Origin: Megaleporinus macrocephalus | Lineage: Eukaryota > Chordata > Actinopteri > Characiformes > Anostomidae | Direction: 5' to 3' | DNA: 64,000 bases | NCBI GenBank assembly: GCA_021613375.1 | Contig: CM038709.1 | Span: 34,615,915-34,679,914 of the forward strand | In this document: positions 1 to 12,500 of the stretch, one piece after another | Layout: every line of letters begins with the position of its first letter | Position numbering within the stretch: position 1 is the stretch's first letter | Translations under genes and position numbers: made by a program | The notes under the pieces: model-generated | The model's database searches: none | What the model was told of the DNA's origin: nothing | What the model saw: the letters and a program-made list of their open reading frames with translations, nothing else

Positions 1-622
1 GTTTTTTCTGTATAGCTTATCATTTTGATATTTTATCAAAGTATTAAGAACAATCAAAACATTTTATTTGAAGCACAATAATTGTAAGAAAAACTACATC
101 TAATCATGACATAAATATTTTTTAATCACTTGCTGGCACCCCTTTATGTACACTGGGATATACTATGAGTTTGACACTTGGACTTCACATACACTGTATT
201 TGACAGGAGAATACTTTGGGGGGCAGTGTAGTAGCTGGTCAATATTCTAAACATAAAATTTAAGTGAAAATTCCATACAAAAGTAATAATAAATACAGTG
301 TACACCACATAACTATATTTTTGTCATGCCACAAAAAATTACTAGCTGTTGGAATCAGTGTATCAGTTACTGCAGATGTTCAATCAAGTTAACAATCTTT
401 ACAGTTTGTCAATGCTGTTAATTTTAACCATTTTAATAAATCATGTTAGTTGAAGGAATCTTAATGCATTATTAATGGATGTCAGTTTTGTTTCTGATGT
501 TCAAATTTTACGAGGTAGATGAAGCGTAATAAATAAGATGGAAATATTTTTTGTCTACAATTTGAAATCTACTTCTGTCAACACCCAAATGACTACACAT
601 TGTTCATTTTACTTTCAAATAC
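1..622. other. Intron sequence, nothing recognised
   Basis: AT-rich sequence downstream (in gene direction) of the last visible lrrfip1 exon. I looked on the minus strand for the expected next exon (a KHG-type continuation) and saw none, so it must be beyond the left edge. Confidence 0.6.
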
Positions 623-715
623 CTTCAAAATGTCTCTGAGATGAACCACCTCATCCCTGAGCTCATCCCGCTCATTTCGAATGGCATCAGAATACTCCTT
701 CTGCCTTTCTAAGGC
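623..715 (-). CDS. lrrfip1: lrrfip1 coding exon 16 (93 bp, coiled coil)
   Basis: Minus strand, acceptor CAG at 718-716, donor GTATTT at 622. Encodes 31 residues beginning [20 protein letters not shown] and ending HLRDILK, phase 0 on both sides. It joins the preceding exon as KKIG-ALERQKE, the conserved LRRFIP coiled-coil junction. It is the third of three consecutive 93-base exons. The next exon lies outside the window. Confidence 0.93.
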
Positions 716-3548
716 CTGAGCAGCCCCCGAAAGAGTTTGGCAAAGATGAGAACAATAAGGTGGAGAATTCAGTGAAGGAAATTAAAGGCAGAGAATATGA
801 AGAAGAGTACTAGGGCTGTCCCCATCTAAGAATTTTCATACCCACTTTAAAAATCACAAGTATGTTAAAAATAACATTATTGCAATTAGTTGACTGACGC
901 AATCTTACTCTATCACAATGTCTGATTACTTGACTTGAACACATGGCAGGAACAACCTTAAAGTGTACATAGTAAGTGCTTACATATCAAGCAAGTCTGA
1001 AGCAGATAATAATACAGCTTGGTAAAAAGGGCTACATTTACATTACTAGACTGAAGGGGCACAATTTTAACTTGGTGCCCTAAAGTAACACAAAGCAGAT
1101 GCTTTCAAAGATGTGTATACATACAAATCTGACCTTGTCAAATCCAGACTGAGCCGAAGTTAGAGCCAGTAAACAGTGGAAAAGCAATGCATCTGACCCT
1201 TTTTATTTTTGTCTTGCTTTAAAAATGACCAATTGAGAGGTGTTCACAGCTGATTGTCTTTACAGTAAAGGCTCTGCAGGTTAGTTAGTTTGATGTTCAT
1301 GATATACTTGACGTGTGTGCATGCACGTCATTTCAGAACACCAGTTTATTCAAAATTAGTGACAGATTTGAGTCACTTACATACATGAATGTGAACCATC
1401 ATAATACAGAGATTGTACCTGAGCAAAAAACTGGATTGAAACAATGAGGCTTGTAATGTGAACATAGGCAAAATAGTGAGCTAAAGTGGTTTTGACTTGG
1501 ATTCGAAAAATGGATTCAAATCGCATACCCCAATTTTTTTATCCTTCCATTCAATAGTTTCTTGCAGGTCAGAAACCTCCCTAACAAAGCCATCTTGTCT
1601 GAGCCTTAACTGACGTATCTCCTGGTACCAGTATGAAATACAGAGGCAAAGGGTGAAGGGAAACAGCAAAGAGAACAGAAGGAAGTGAGAACATACAGAT
1701 TTAACAAAACAAAGAAATATTGAATTGGCAGTTAGTTGAAGGAAAGATTTTAAGCACAGTAACAAAAAATATTACTCACAGTCAGTAGCTCTTCACTTTG
1801 CTTCAGTGTTTCTTCCAGTTCCTTAAACTTAAACTGCAGTATATTGTGGGAATGCTTCTCTCGCTCTAGATCCTAAAAGAAGGTGAATGGTTGTTTATTT
1901 ATTGTCTTCAGACATCATAAATGTCAAATTTGCTATATACAGCATTCTCCCCTCTAGAAAAGCTAGAACCAAAGAAAACATAGATGCAGTCAAAAGATGG
2001 GATGCAATAAGATGGGATTGTTCAATATAAAGTCAAATAACATGAAAAATCTATGTTACATGTTCTATAATGAGCTATTGCTTTGTGTGCCATGAAGATA
2101 TCACCAAAGAGTCACTTTGATGGCACAGGGAAAGTAACCAAGCAAGTCATAATGGTTTGTAAAGTGAAGCTAATTAAATAATAGTTACTTGATTAACCAA
2201 TTACAGAAATAATTGTAAAAAGCAATTGCAATGAACAATATAATTTCAATTCAAATTTGACCAATTTTTTGTGTGGTACTGAAATCTGATGCATATCTGA
2301 GATGTGGCTGTGCAACCTCTGCAGAGTCAAAGGTATCAAGTATTTTAATCCAGTGACTTGATATCACCATTCTTTATTGCAAGTAAACTGAATTTCTGAT
2401 TAGCTTATATAATTAAAACAAGCAGACAAATTTACCATTATTACTTGTTTCTGTTAACTTTGTAAACACTCTAATATTTTGTATGTCCACCCTCAGCTTT
2501 GGTTATATTTGACATTGTTTTGACAACCTTATGCAAATTTATTCCATCCAGAGTCAAGTCAAGGTTTACTCATAAAGCACCTTTTACAAAAGCAGTAAAT
2601 ACAGGTTCAAGAAAATACAGGTCCATGTGCCCTATGATCAAGCCAGGGGTGACACTGGCAAACAAGAACTCCCTTAGCAAGACGAAGAAACCTCAAGAGG
2701 AACTAGACTCAAAAAGGGGAACCTGTCATCCTAGGGTCAACACCAGATAGGAATAGCAATATAAAGGCACAAAATAAATACTAAAAGGATAAGATTTATA
2801 ATTATATTCATTACTAAATATATAGAAGAAGACATGAGAAATGACTGGTTTTGTGAAGGCAGGAGCAGAAAACGTTGTGATTAAGTAAGCAAACAAGAGG
2901 ATCTTCGGGTGCTTCAGCGTCATGCTGGCCAAGCTTTCCATATGGTATTAAATAGCAGGCAGCTCCATGATCTGTAAAGAGGGTTGAGAATGCAAGCAAA
3001 CAGTGGCACCCGGTAGATGAAGCAACAGCATAAGACCACACAGGATGGGTGGCTCATATGAAAGGCTCTACACCCAGAGGTAACTTTATTTATTCTAGGT
3101 TAGTGCTGAATGATATGTCCGTTGATACAATATAATTCCGATATCGATATAAATCATTTGAAGGCCTCAGAAAAAACTGCCAAGGATCCCTATAATGGAA
3201 GTCTGTATCTAATTTAGCAATATAAATAACTTTGAATTACAATAGGCTGCGTTTCTTATTCTGTTGTTAACAGATTAAAACAATTGTGCGTCAGCCTGGA
3301 TAAAGAACATAAAACGTCTTCATATACATAAAAGAAACATAACATCCCCGCCAAATAAGCAATCCTCTAGATCAGGGGGCCAGGTCTCTCTTTCCAAAAG
3401 TATTATTCATACATGTAACGTGCCATGCATAAAGAATTATACATTGATTGTCCGATTTGGCAAAGAGAAAACTTGAGATGTCTTCCTCTTGGTCATAAAT
3501 ACCAACAAAAGACCTTGACCAACCCCCACATCCTGTCAGCTGGAGACA

Positions 3549-3588
<40 letters not shown>

Positions 3589-6500
3589 TAAATTACGATA
3601 CACCTACACACACAACTAGTCAAACAGCATTGGTCTGATCTGGACATTTTGGAGCATAATTAACGAGGATAGATTTTTTGTTACTGTATACAAATGCCAC
3701 CAAGAATTCATCACTCATACTGTGCTTCTCCATAGGAAGACCTTAGCACAGGGTGTCTGGTGCTTGTCACAAGTCATAAAGACCCCAGCACGGAAAGGAC
3801 CATACAACACAGACATTCTGCTGACCAAGGAGAGATTTGACAAATTTAAGAGGACCTTGAAATTCTGACATCAGCTTAGCAAAGAAAAGACCTTATAATA
3901 TTGACTTTTGGTAGAAATATAGTTACTAAATTTGTGTGTAACTTTCCCGTCAAAATGTTTGAATTTCTTCCCACATCTCTCTTATCTTTAAAGACATTCA
4001 ATGATTGTAAGCAAATCCTTCTATTAAGGATTCTACTAATCCTTCTATCTTTTATCAATAGCGAATTCATCTCTTAGCCTGGGGCATGTACCCAAAGCCT
4101 TCAAAGTAGCTGTTATTAAACCTTTAATCAAAAAAACTAATCTTGATTCTGGTGTATTGTCTAACTACAGGCCTATTTCTAACCAACCATTTATATCTAA
4201 GAGCATTAGAAAAAGCTGTAGCCCATCAACTTTACTTATACCTGCATGAAAAATTACAATCTGGATTTAGGCCACATTATAGTACTAAGACAGCCCTAGT
4301 TAAGATAACAAATTATCTTCTCCTTGCCTCTGATTAAGGCTACGTATCCTTATTAGTGCTACTCAATCTGAGTGCAACTTTTGATACTATAGACCACACC
4401 GTCCTTCTAGAAAGATTAGAGAACATGGCTGGAATTAAAGGAACAGCTCTTTTATGGTTCAGATAATATCTATCTATATATGTATGTGTATGTGTGTTAA
4501 GAATATATATATTATATATAGTGATTGCTGGTCCTGCTGTTAATTTACAGAGGGCCAGGCAGTTATAATTCAGTGCAATTTCAAATGACCGTAAAACTGA
4601 CCAATCATATCTTCCCTCTAAGTGGGCGGGCCTAAAGGTAATATCATTTACGCCCGCTGTGGCGACGCTAGCTGGAGAAAAAGCTAGCTAGCGCTAGGCT
4701 ACCACCGCTAGCTAGTTTGCTGAGTCACGACGGAAGCCTATGTCCCCCCCCCCCCCCCCCCGACTGTCAAAACCACCCCGTCTGAAAAATCGAGAACAAA
4801 TATTTCTCTCGCATGCAGAGAGCAGCCGACTGTATTGCATTTTGCGCGCGAGAAAAAATATCAAATCGTGAGAGCAAAAAAACATTAAAGGAGGAAAAGA
4901 CAGTTTGAGCGCGTGTTTATGAAAATTGCACGTGCTGTTCCTCTTTCTGTGCTCACAAGTTTCACATTTACGCTCACAAATTTTATGTTGAAAAAGCTAG
5001 TCTATGCTTTCATTACCTCAAGGCTAGATTATTGCAACGCTCTATTGTCAGGATGTTCCAGTCGGAACCTCAGTAAACCTCAACTTGTTCAAAATGCTGC
5101 AGTCAGGGTCCTTACTAAAACCAGAAAATTTGATCATATCAGCCCAGTCCCATGAGCACAGAATTGGCTTCCAATTAAGATCCGTATTGATTCAAATTCT
5201 GCTATTGGGCTTCCGGTTTCGGGCGACAAGGCGTAGGTCACGTTAATTGTGGGCTCCGTGGAGCAAATTTATTTAAAACCTGCAGCGCAGCACCTATTCA
5301 TTTTTTGCGGTGGCACAAAGTATTATAAAGGACAGGTACCTGGGTCGCCAGGTTTATTTTCCTCAACATGCCGCCTAAAGTGAGTAAAGCGTCTACTGCC
5401 TCTCAGCCTCTCATCGGCCCAGCACTCGCTGGATCCTCCTCAGCCTCGAGTGATGCATCACAACCCAAAGAAAAGCCTGCTACATCCGACATGGCTAAAG
5501 AGCTAACTGCGCTAAACTCTGAAATCATCCAGGCTGTTACTTCGGAGTTCCACTCACACATATTTCGAAGGAATATCACTCCACACTTCGGTCAGAGCTT
5601 CAAGGACTGAAATCTGAACTTCTTCGAGACAATGCGTCATTCCGTGTGGATCTCAGCTCAGTTAAGACCACGGTTTTGGAGGTTGAAACTGCGCTGTCCG
5701 GACTCTCGGATGACGTTGTGGGTCTCAGGGCAAAAGTTGAGTTTCTGTCCGCTGAGCTCGCTAGAGTGGATGCTAAGTGCGAAGATTTAGAGGCTCGTTC
5801 ACGCTGACAAAATATTCAAATTATTGGAGTTCCGGAAGGCGATTCACGCTTCACTTTGTCGAACTCCAGCGTGTCGGAGCTTCTTAAAGAGGCCCTGTCT
5901 CTGGAGAAGGCTCCACTTGTGGACAAGGCTCATCGATTGTTGGCTCCTCGTCCAAGGTCTGGTGAGCCTCCCCGTCCAATAATAGTTAAATTGCATTATT
6001 TCGAAGAGTGTGTCCGGATTCTTAAAGAAGCGAGGTCTCGTCAACGAATCTCTGTTTCGGGCATACGGCTCTCCATTTATCCGGATCTCACTCCCAAAGT
6101 CGCGAGGGCGAGGGCGGCCTTCAGCGCAATTCGAGGGAAACTTTGCTCGATGGAAGGCGTCAAATACGGGATTTTATACCCGGCTCACATACAAGGGTGA
6201 AATGCATGAGTTCACCTCTCCAACTGAGGCCGAGAAATATATTGCGTCTTTGCTTGAGTGAGTGACCTGAATTACTTCTTTCACTTTGAAAGAGTGGTTG
6301 ACTTCTTTAAATTTAACCGTGTTCCAAATAAGTAATTGACATCCTGATATTCTGTTGAACTAATGCTTTTTGCACAATTTGTGTGCAGTACTTGGATTGA
6401 GACAGTTTTTTGAGATTTTTGATTTTATTTTTTTATTTAATTTTAATTTAATGTCAAATGTGATTTGAGTAATCTGTCACATCCTGGACACAACCAGTGG

Positions 6501-9500
6501 AGTGATTCTTGGTCTTAGTTTTATTTTTATTTTTTTATTATTATTTAGGCAAATTACATGCTTTGGTTGTGCTGTACAAAAGTACTCTGTCAAGCCAATT
6601 TAATTGAACTTGCCCTGAGAAGGAAAACATATACAGAATGGGAATTTGTTGAACATTGCGTGCTACTGGCTACACTTGATGGATGTCGAGTTACTGTTCT
6701 ATCTATAACACTGTTGAATGAGAATCAGAAAAGGAATAAAGTTCATCCCTGGCAAAGTCGTTGCAGATGTGAATGGTAGGTATTTAATCATACAAGGCAC
6801 TCTATTTGATACCCCAGTGCTGCTTGTAAATGTGTACGCTCCCAATTTTGATGACACCCGTTTTATGAACAGATTTATAGATGTAGTTCGATACCTGATT
6901 TCAACACACATTTTCTAATTTTAGGCGGCGATTTTAATTGTGTTATTAATCCGGCACTGGACCACTCAGCCCCACGTGTATCAACTCACTCTAAAATGTC
7001 GCAAGTTCTTTCTGAATTTTTAACTGTTAACTTAATGGATCCCTGGAGAGTTGCTAACCCTTGTGCCAAAGCATTTTCCTTTTATTCTTGCCCGCATAAA
7101 ATATATTCGAGGATTGATTATTTTTTCTTGGTAAGCCTACTCACTTCCAGAGTTACCTCTTCTGAATATCACTCCATTGTCATTTCTGACCATGCCCCTC
7201 ATACTGTTAATGTCAAGTTATGCAATCGTTCCTTTGCCCCACCACCTTGGAGATTTGATTCAATACTGTTATCAGACTCTGCTTTTAATTCGTTTCTCAG
7301 GTCTGCCATAGATGACTTTATTATTAACAATAACAATGATTCTATTTCAGCTTCTCTTCTGTGGGAGTCCCTCAAAGCTTATTTACGCGGTCAAATTATC
7401 TCTTACACTGCTCATGTTAAAAAAATGCAAAAACTCAGGGTGCAGGATTTGATGACTAAAATAGCAGAACTTGATGTGCCTAATGCACTAAACCTATCTC
7501 CCGTTTTGATCAAACGTCGGCTGGATCTCCAGACCGAATTTGACCTTACAACGACGTCTAGTGCAGAGAGACTCATTTTACAAGCACGTAGTAATTATTA
7601 TCAATCTGGGGATTCTAGGGAAACAAGGAGTCCAGGCTTTTGGCCCACCAGTTTAAGAGACGGGCGGCATCTCGGCTAATTTCTCATATTAAGGGTCTGA
7701 ATGGTGAGCGGTGTTCAGATTCGCACTCTATTAATGCAGCTTTTAAGTCTTTTTATTCAGAACTCTACCACTCTGAAGCGGCACCTAACACTGACGTATC
7801 AGGTTTTTTGGATAGTTTGGAGTTTCCTGTTGTTGACCCATCCCTCGCGGAGCATCTCGATTTATCATTGAGTTTGGAGGAAATTGAGACTGCTATTAAG
7901 ACCATGCAAACTAATAAGGCACCTGGCCCAGACGGCTTCCCTGTCGAATTTTATAAAACGTTTATTGACAAATTGGCCCCCCTCCTGCTGGCAGTTTTTG
8001 ACGAGTCTTTTTCTTCTGGGGTTCTGCCGCAAACTATGACTCAGGCATCAATTTTTCTTCTGTTGAAAAAGGACAGGGACCCGGATTTGTGTGCATCCTA
8101 TAGGCCTCTTTCTCTCTTAAATGTGGATATAAAGATTTTGGCCAAGACCCTGGCGTTTAGATTGGAGAGAGCTCTGCTTGGGGTTGTGTCTCAGGATCAA
8201 AACGGTTTTATTAAGGGGCGTCAGCTTTTCTTTAACATTTGGACACTTTTAAATGCAATTTTTATGGAACACTCTAGCTCTTCACCTGAATTAGTTATTT
8301 CGTTGGATGCAGAGAAAGCGTTCGACCGAGTCGAGTGGAATTATTTATTTTTAGTTCTGCATAAATTTGGTTTTGGAGATAATTTCATTTCATGGATAAA
8401 ATTGTTATATACTGTACCTCAGGCTAGTGTTCAAACTAATGACGTTCATTCCGATTATTTTCCACTAATGCGTGGGACTAGACAAGGCTGTCCGCTTTCC
8501 CCGTTATTGTTCTCCTTAGCTATCGAGCCCCTGTCAATTGCCTTAAAATCCCTATCATGTTTTTAGGGAATTACTCGTGCCGATATTTATTTGAAGCTGT
8601 CTTTGTATGCTGATGACCTGTTATATGTGTCTGACCCATTAGGGTCCATTCCTTCGATTTTGTCTTTGTTGAACACATTCGGTTCGATTTCAGGATATAA
8701 AGTCAACTTGCAGAAGAGTGAGTTCTACCCAGTTAATGGTTTGGCCCTGACCCTCAATTATTCTGATATACCATTTAAACCTGCTCCAAATGGTTTCAGA
8801 TATTTGGGGATTCAAATCTCACGCACCATGCACTCTATTTTTTGTGATAATTTTACTCCATTACTGAACAAAATTAAACTAGATTTGCAGATGTGGAGAT
8901 CTCCCTCTATCTTTAATAGGCAGAATTAACATTATAAAAATGAATATTTTGCCTAGATTTCTGTTTTTGTTTCAATCCATTCCTGTTTGTTTGCCCAAAA
9001 AGTTTTTTAAAGATTTTGACCAGCATATTATTTCTTTTATTTGGGACGGGAAATCCCCACGAGTGAGCAAATCTGTTCTGCAAAGATTCAGATTCGATGG
9101 TGGTCTCTCTTTGCCAAATTTTCTATTCTACTACTGGTCATCGCATATACAAAAAATACTCTACTGGCTTCAATCTCCAGGGTTGTTGTGGTGCAGATTG
9201 GAAATCTATTTATGTTCATCATCCCCTTTGGCTGTGCTCACTTCCCCCTTACCACTTAATATTTTACAGTTGTCTAAAAATCCGTTGGTGCTCTCTACCT
9301 TTCGTATTTGGTCCCAGTTTCGCTATCATTTTAAGTTCTCAGCTCCCTCCATGTTAATGCCCATCCTAAACAATCACTTATTTCCTCCTTCTCAACATGA
9401 TACTGCTTTCCACTTCTGGCACGAAAGGGGATTACAATCTTTTGGTGATCTGTTTAGGGATGGTGTCAGTTGACTGTTGAGTTTAACTTGCCCCCTTCAC

Positions 9501-12500
9501 ATCTGTTTCGTTACTTTCAGGTTAGGCACTGTGCTTTGTCACTCTTTCCTAACTATCCCTGTGTTTCTAAAAAACATTCTTGGGATAATTTGCTGTCTTT
9601 AGACTCTTCCCAAAAATCGGTCATATCACGGATTTATTTGTTCTTGATAAACCTAGATGGAGCTCATGTGGGAAAAATTAAAAGTGCTTGGGAGGACGAA
9701 CTAGGTGTTTCTATCTTAGACCTCTGGTGGGATGGGGCGCTTGCAGTGGTGCGGTCTTGTTCACCTTGCGCAAGGTTCCAGCTAATTCAGTTTAAGGTCC
9801 TGCACAGAGTGCACAGATCGAAATTTCAGCTATCCAAATTCTACCCCACAACGTTCAACAATCAGTGTGATAGATGTTCAATATCTCCCTGCAATTTAAG
9901 TCATATGTTTTTTCAATGCCCTGCCTTACAGAGATTTTGGTTTCATTATTTTGATATTATGTCTAAGGCTTTAGGGGTTGACGTTGACATTTGTCCACTA
10001 ACAGCCATCTTTGGCCTTTCCGCTCAGTCATCCTCACTTTCACGAGGCCAAGCTGAAATTATAGCCTTTACCTCTCTATTGGCTAGACGCCGTATCTGGC
10101 TTGTATGGAGGTCCCCAAAGCCACCTTCTATTTCATTATGGTTTCAAGATGTAATGCATTTCCTAAAACTGGAGAAGATACAGCATTCTGTGAAAGTGGA
10201 ATTCTGTTCTTTCCTATGTTAATTCACTTTCCATATTGCCGGTTGACTGACTGTATATTTTATTAGATTGCAGTGTCATTGACATCTTCGTTATAATTGA
10301 CTGTGTTATTTTATTTTATTTCAATTTTTTTTTAATTAATTATTTTTTTTTTTTTGGTGACTGGTTTATTTATTTTTGTTTTGTTTTATGTTACTATTAT
10401 TATTTTGGTAGCCATTTCCTTCTGTTAAATAATGGGGATGTCTGGGGGGGGTGGCTTGTGTTTGAAAAAAGAAAAAATGTAAGGCAGAAGCAGTGACCAA
10501 AAGTGATTACTGTTTCATTGTATTTGCCACTACTGTTCTTGCATTGAAAAAAAAATAAAAAATTCTGCTATTGATATACAAAGCCCTATGCGGTCTTGCT
10601 CCCGAGTAACTGCAAGACCTCATTTCCTATTATGAACCATCTTGATCTCTTAGATCACAGGGGGCTGGCTTCTTAGTAGTTCCCAGAATTTGCAAATCCT
10701 TAGCAGGGGGAAGAGCCATTTTCTTATAAAGCCCCCAACTCTGGATTAGTCTTCCTGATAATGTCTGGGACTCAGACACAGTCTCAATCTTCAAGTCTAT
10801 GTTGAAAACTTACTTGTTTAGTTTAGCTTTTGGTAATTAATTTTTCCAGTTGATAAAGGTTGTAGTTCCAGGGGTTCATGGACAGAGGGAATTGTGGTAA
10901 ACTAAGATGCTGGTGCTGTCGTTCCACCGCTTGCATGCGGTCACTCGGGTTTGTGGATGATGGGTATGACAGTGTTTCAGGGTGCCCCCGTCGTTGTGTA
11001 ACCTTCTGGTTCTCTCCTTTTAGTTATGCTATTATAGTCAGATCTGCCGAAGTTGTTAGCCACATTCTGATAATGTTGTACATTCTCTCTGTCCATACCT
11101 GTGTCGTACCAGCTACCTCAGACTAGCTGCCTAACCTTCACTACAGACTCTATTTAAATGAACATGAAATTAACAGTTTCCACTAACCTTCTACCTTCAT
11201 TAACTGTCATCATTACTCTCACTGTTCTTCGTATGTACTATAATTCATCTTAGTTATATCATGTTATGATTATATAAGCACACTTAAGCAACTGAACAGA
11301 AAAAGGTGGTACAGTCATTATTATCAGTACTGTTTGAGTAGTTCGATCAGAGATCAAAGATGGGCCATAAGGGTAATACAGCGGGCCAATAAAAATCTGG
11401 CTGCACCCTTGCCATAAATAATACATATCAAAATACCACAAAAATTACATAATCGTTATTGAAACATATAGCTGTAAATACCAATATCGAATTATTGTCC
11501 AGGCCTATTCTAAGTACAAACAGTGAGCCAGCATCTAGTGATCTAAGGAGATGTGTCAGTTCACAACAAGAGATAAGTTCACTCAGATACTGAGAAGCAA
11601 GACCATTTACAGCTGTTTAGGTCAGTGTGTAAGGTCTCAGCTGGCTATTAGGCCAGCTACAGCCTCTGAGCAATCAGGAGAAAAACGCTGACACCTGCGC
11701 TAAAACTTCTGCACTATTTAAGGAGAACGTTTGAACTGCCTAATTGCTAAGTCTTGCTCATGCTGCTTCTCAGCATGTGTCGCTGTCTCAGCTGCTAAAC
11801 CTTATAAATCTCTCAGGTTTTGATTTTCGAGTATCAGTACCCCCTTACTGATACTCGAAAATCAAAACCTGAGAGATTTATAAGGTTTAGCAGCTGAGAC
11901 AGCGACACATGCTGAGAAGATCGCCTGTAATGGCGATCCTCTGTTGAGCAATCCTAGTTTTAGACCAAAGGTGTTGCCATTGCAAACTGGTTGAACTGGT
12001 CTGATATTTTGTTTAGATTCGTAAAACAAGTGCTATGCTATGCTTTTGTAGATTTCAGAATGAGGCCAGAGGACATTAGGGCATCAGACATCTGCCCTAA
12101 TTTACAGACCTCTTTAATATTAGCCTTAGTTATTTCTGACTGCCAAAGACAACTGTTGTTAATCCCTACATGAGTAAATATCTTTGAATATCTATGGCTA
12201 GCCAACAGCATCAGGTCTCCCCTAATGCAAAAAAATGTGGTAAAATAGAATCACCTATAACCTATAGCACTTTCAACATGCATCTCGGAGGGTGTTTCAT
12301 TGGGTAGGGCAAACCTGTTATGCACGTGAATTGGGTTCACGTGCATAACAGGTTTGCCCTGTTATTATTTGCTGTGAGAACTATACTTCCGGAATTGAGG
12401 CCACACTAACTCTCCCTGAGGCATCTGGAGCCTTTAACTGCAAGTCTGTGTTCATCTAACTTACACTTAGGACAAAGTTCGTACCACTGTTGTCACTAGT

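Larger units (their letters stand above)
4040..5207 (+). mobile_element. L2/CR1-clade LINE reverse-transcriptase remnant, 5' half
   Basis: Plus-strand translation gives [20 protein letters not shown] and NYRPIS (RT block 1-2), [17 protein letters not shown], then after an insertion [19 protein letters not shown] and [20 protein letters not shown]. These are the order and motifs of the L2 RT domain in fish. Frameshifts and stops break it. A foreign segment (about 4470-4975) replaces the catalytic YADD region. The L2 resumes at 10574 after the L1 insertion. It is antisense to lrrfip1. Confidence 0.85.
5208..10559 (+). mobile_element. L1-clade LINE, near full length, inserted in the L2
   Basis: About 5.35 kb, flanked by AAATTCTGCTATTG at 5194-5207 and 10560-10573. 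Removing it restores the L2 frame (FKFCYWYTKAL-type sequence across the join), which proves insertion. It has a GC-rich 5' UTR (5208-5367), ORF1 (from 5368), ORF2 (endonuclease, RT with YADD, C-terminal Cys/His motif) ending at 10222, a 3' UTR with a G8 tract at 10445-10452, and an A-rich tail at 10546-10559. Both ORFs are broken by frameshifts and stops, so it is dead as it stands. It is antisense to lrrfip1. Confidence 0.93.
3101..11507 (-). mobile_element. hAT-like DNA element, copy A, filled with nested LINEs
   Basis: Ends are TAGTGCTGAATGATATGTCC (3101) and ...TTGTCCAGGCCTA (11507). Both ends match the ends of a second copy at 53000-55384 in opposite orientation: 3130-3330 matches the reverse complement of about 55150-55360, and 11338-11507 matches the reverse complement of 53000-53150. 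TSDs of 8 bp (3093-3100 and 11508-11515) fit the hAT superfamily. No transposase reading frame is visible, so this is a non-autonomous element. Only about 0.2-0.4 kb at each end is the element itself; the middle is an L2 LINE carrying an L1. Confidence 0.75.

Noticed and set aside
3549..3585. CA repeat as a coding poly-Thr/His run
   Set aside because: Simple dinucleotide repeat read in frame by chance; no exon signals.
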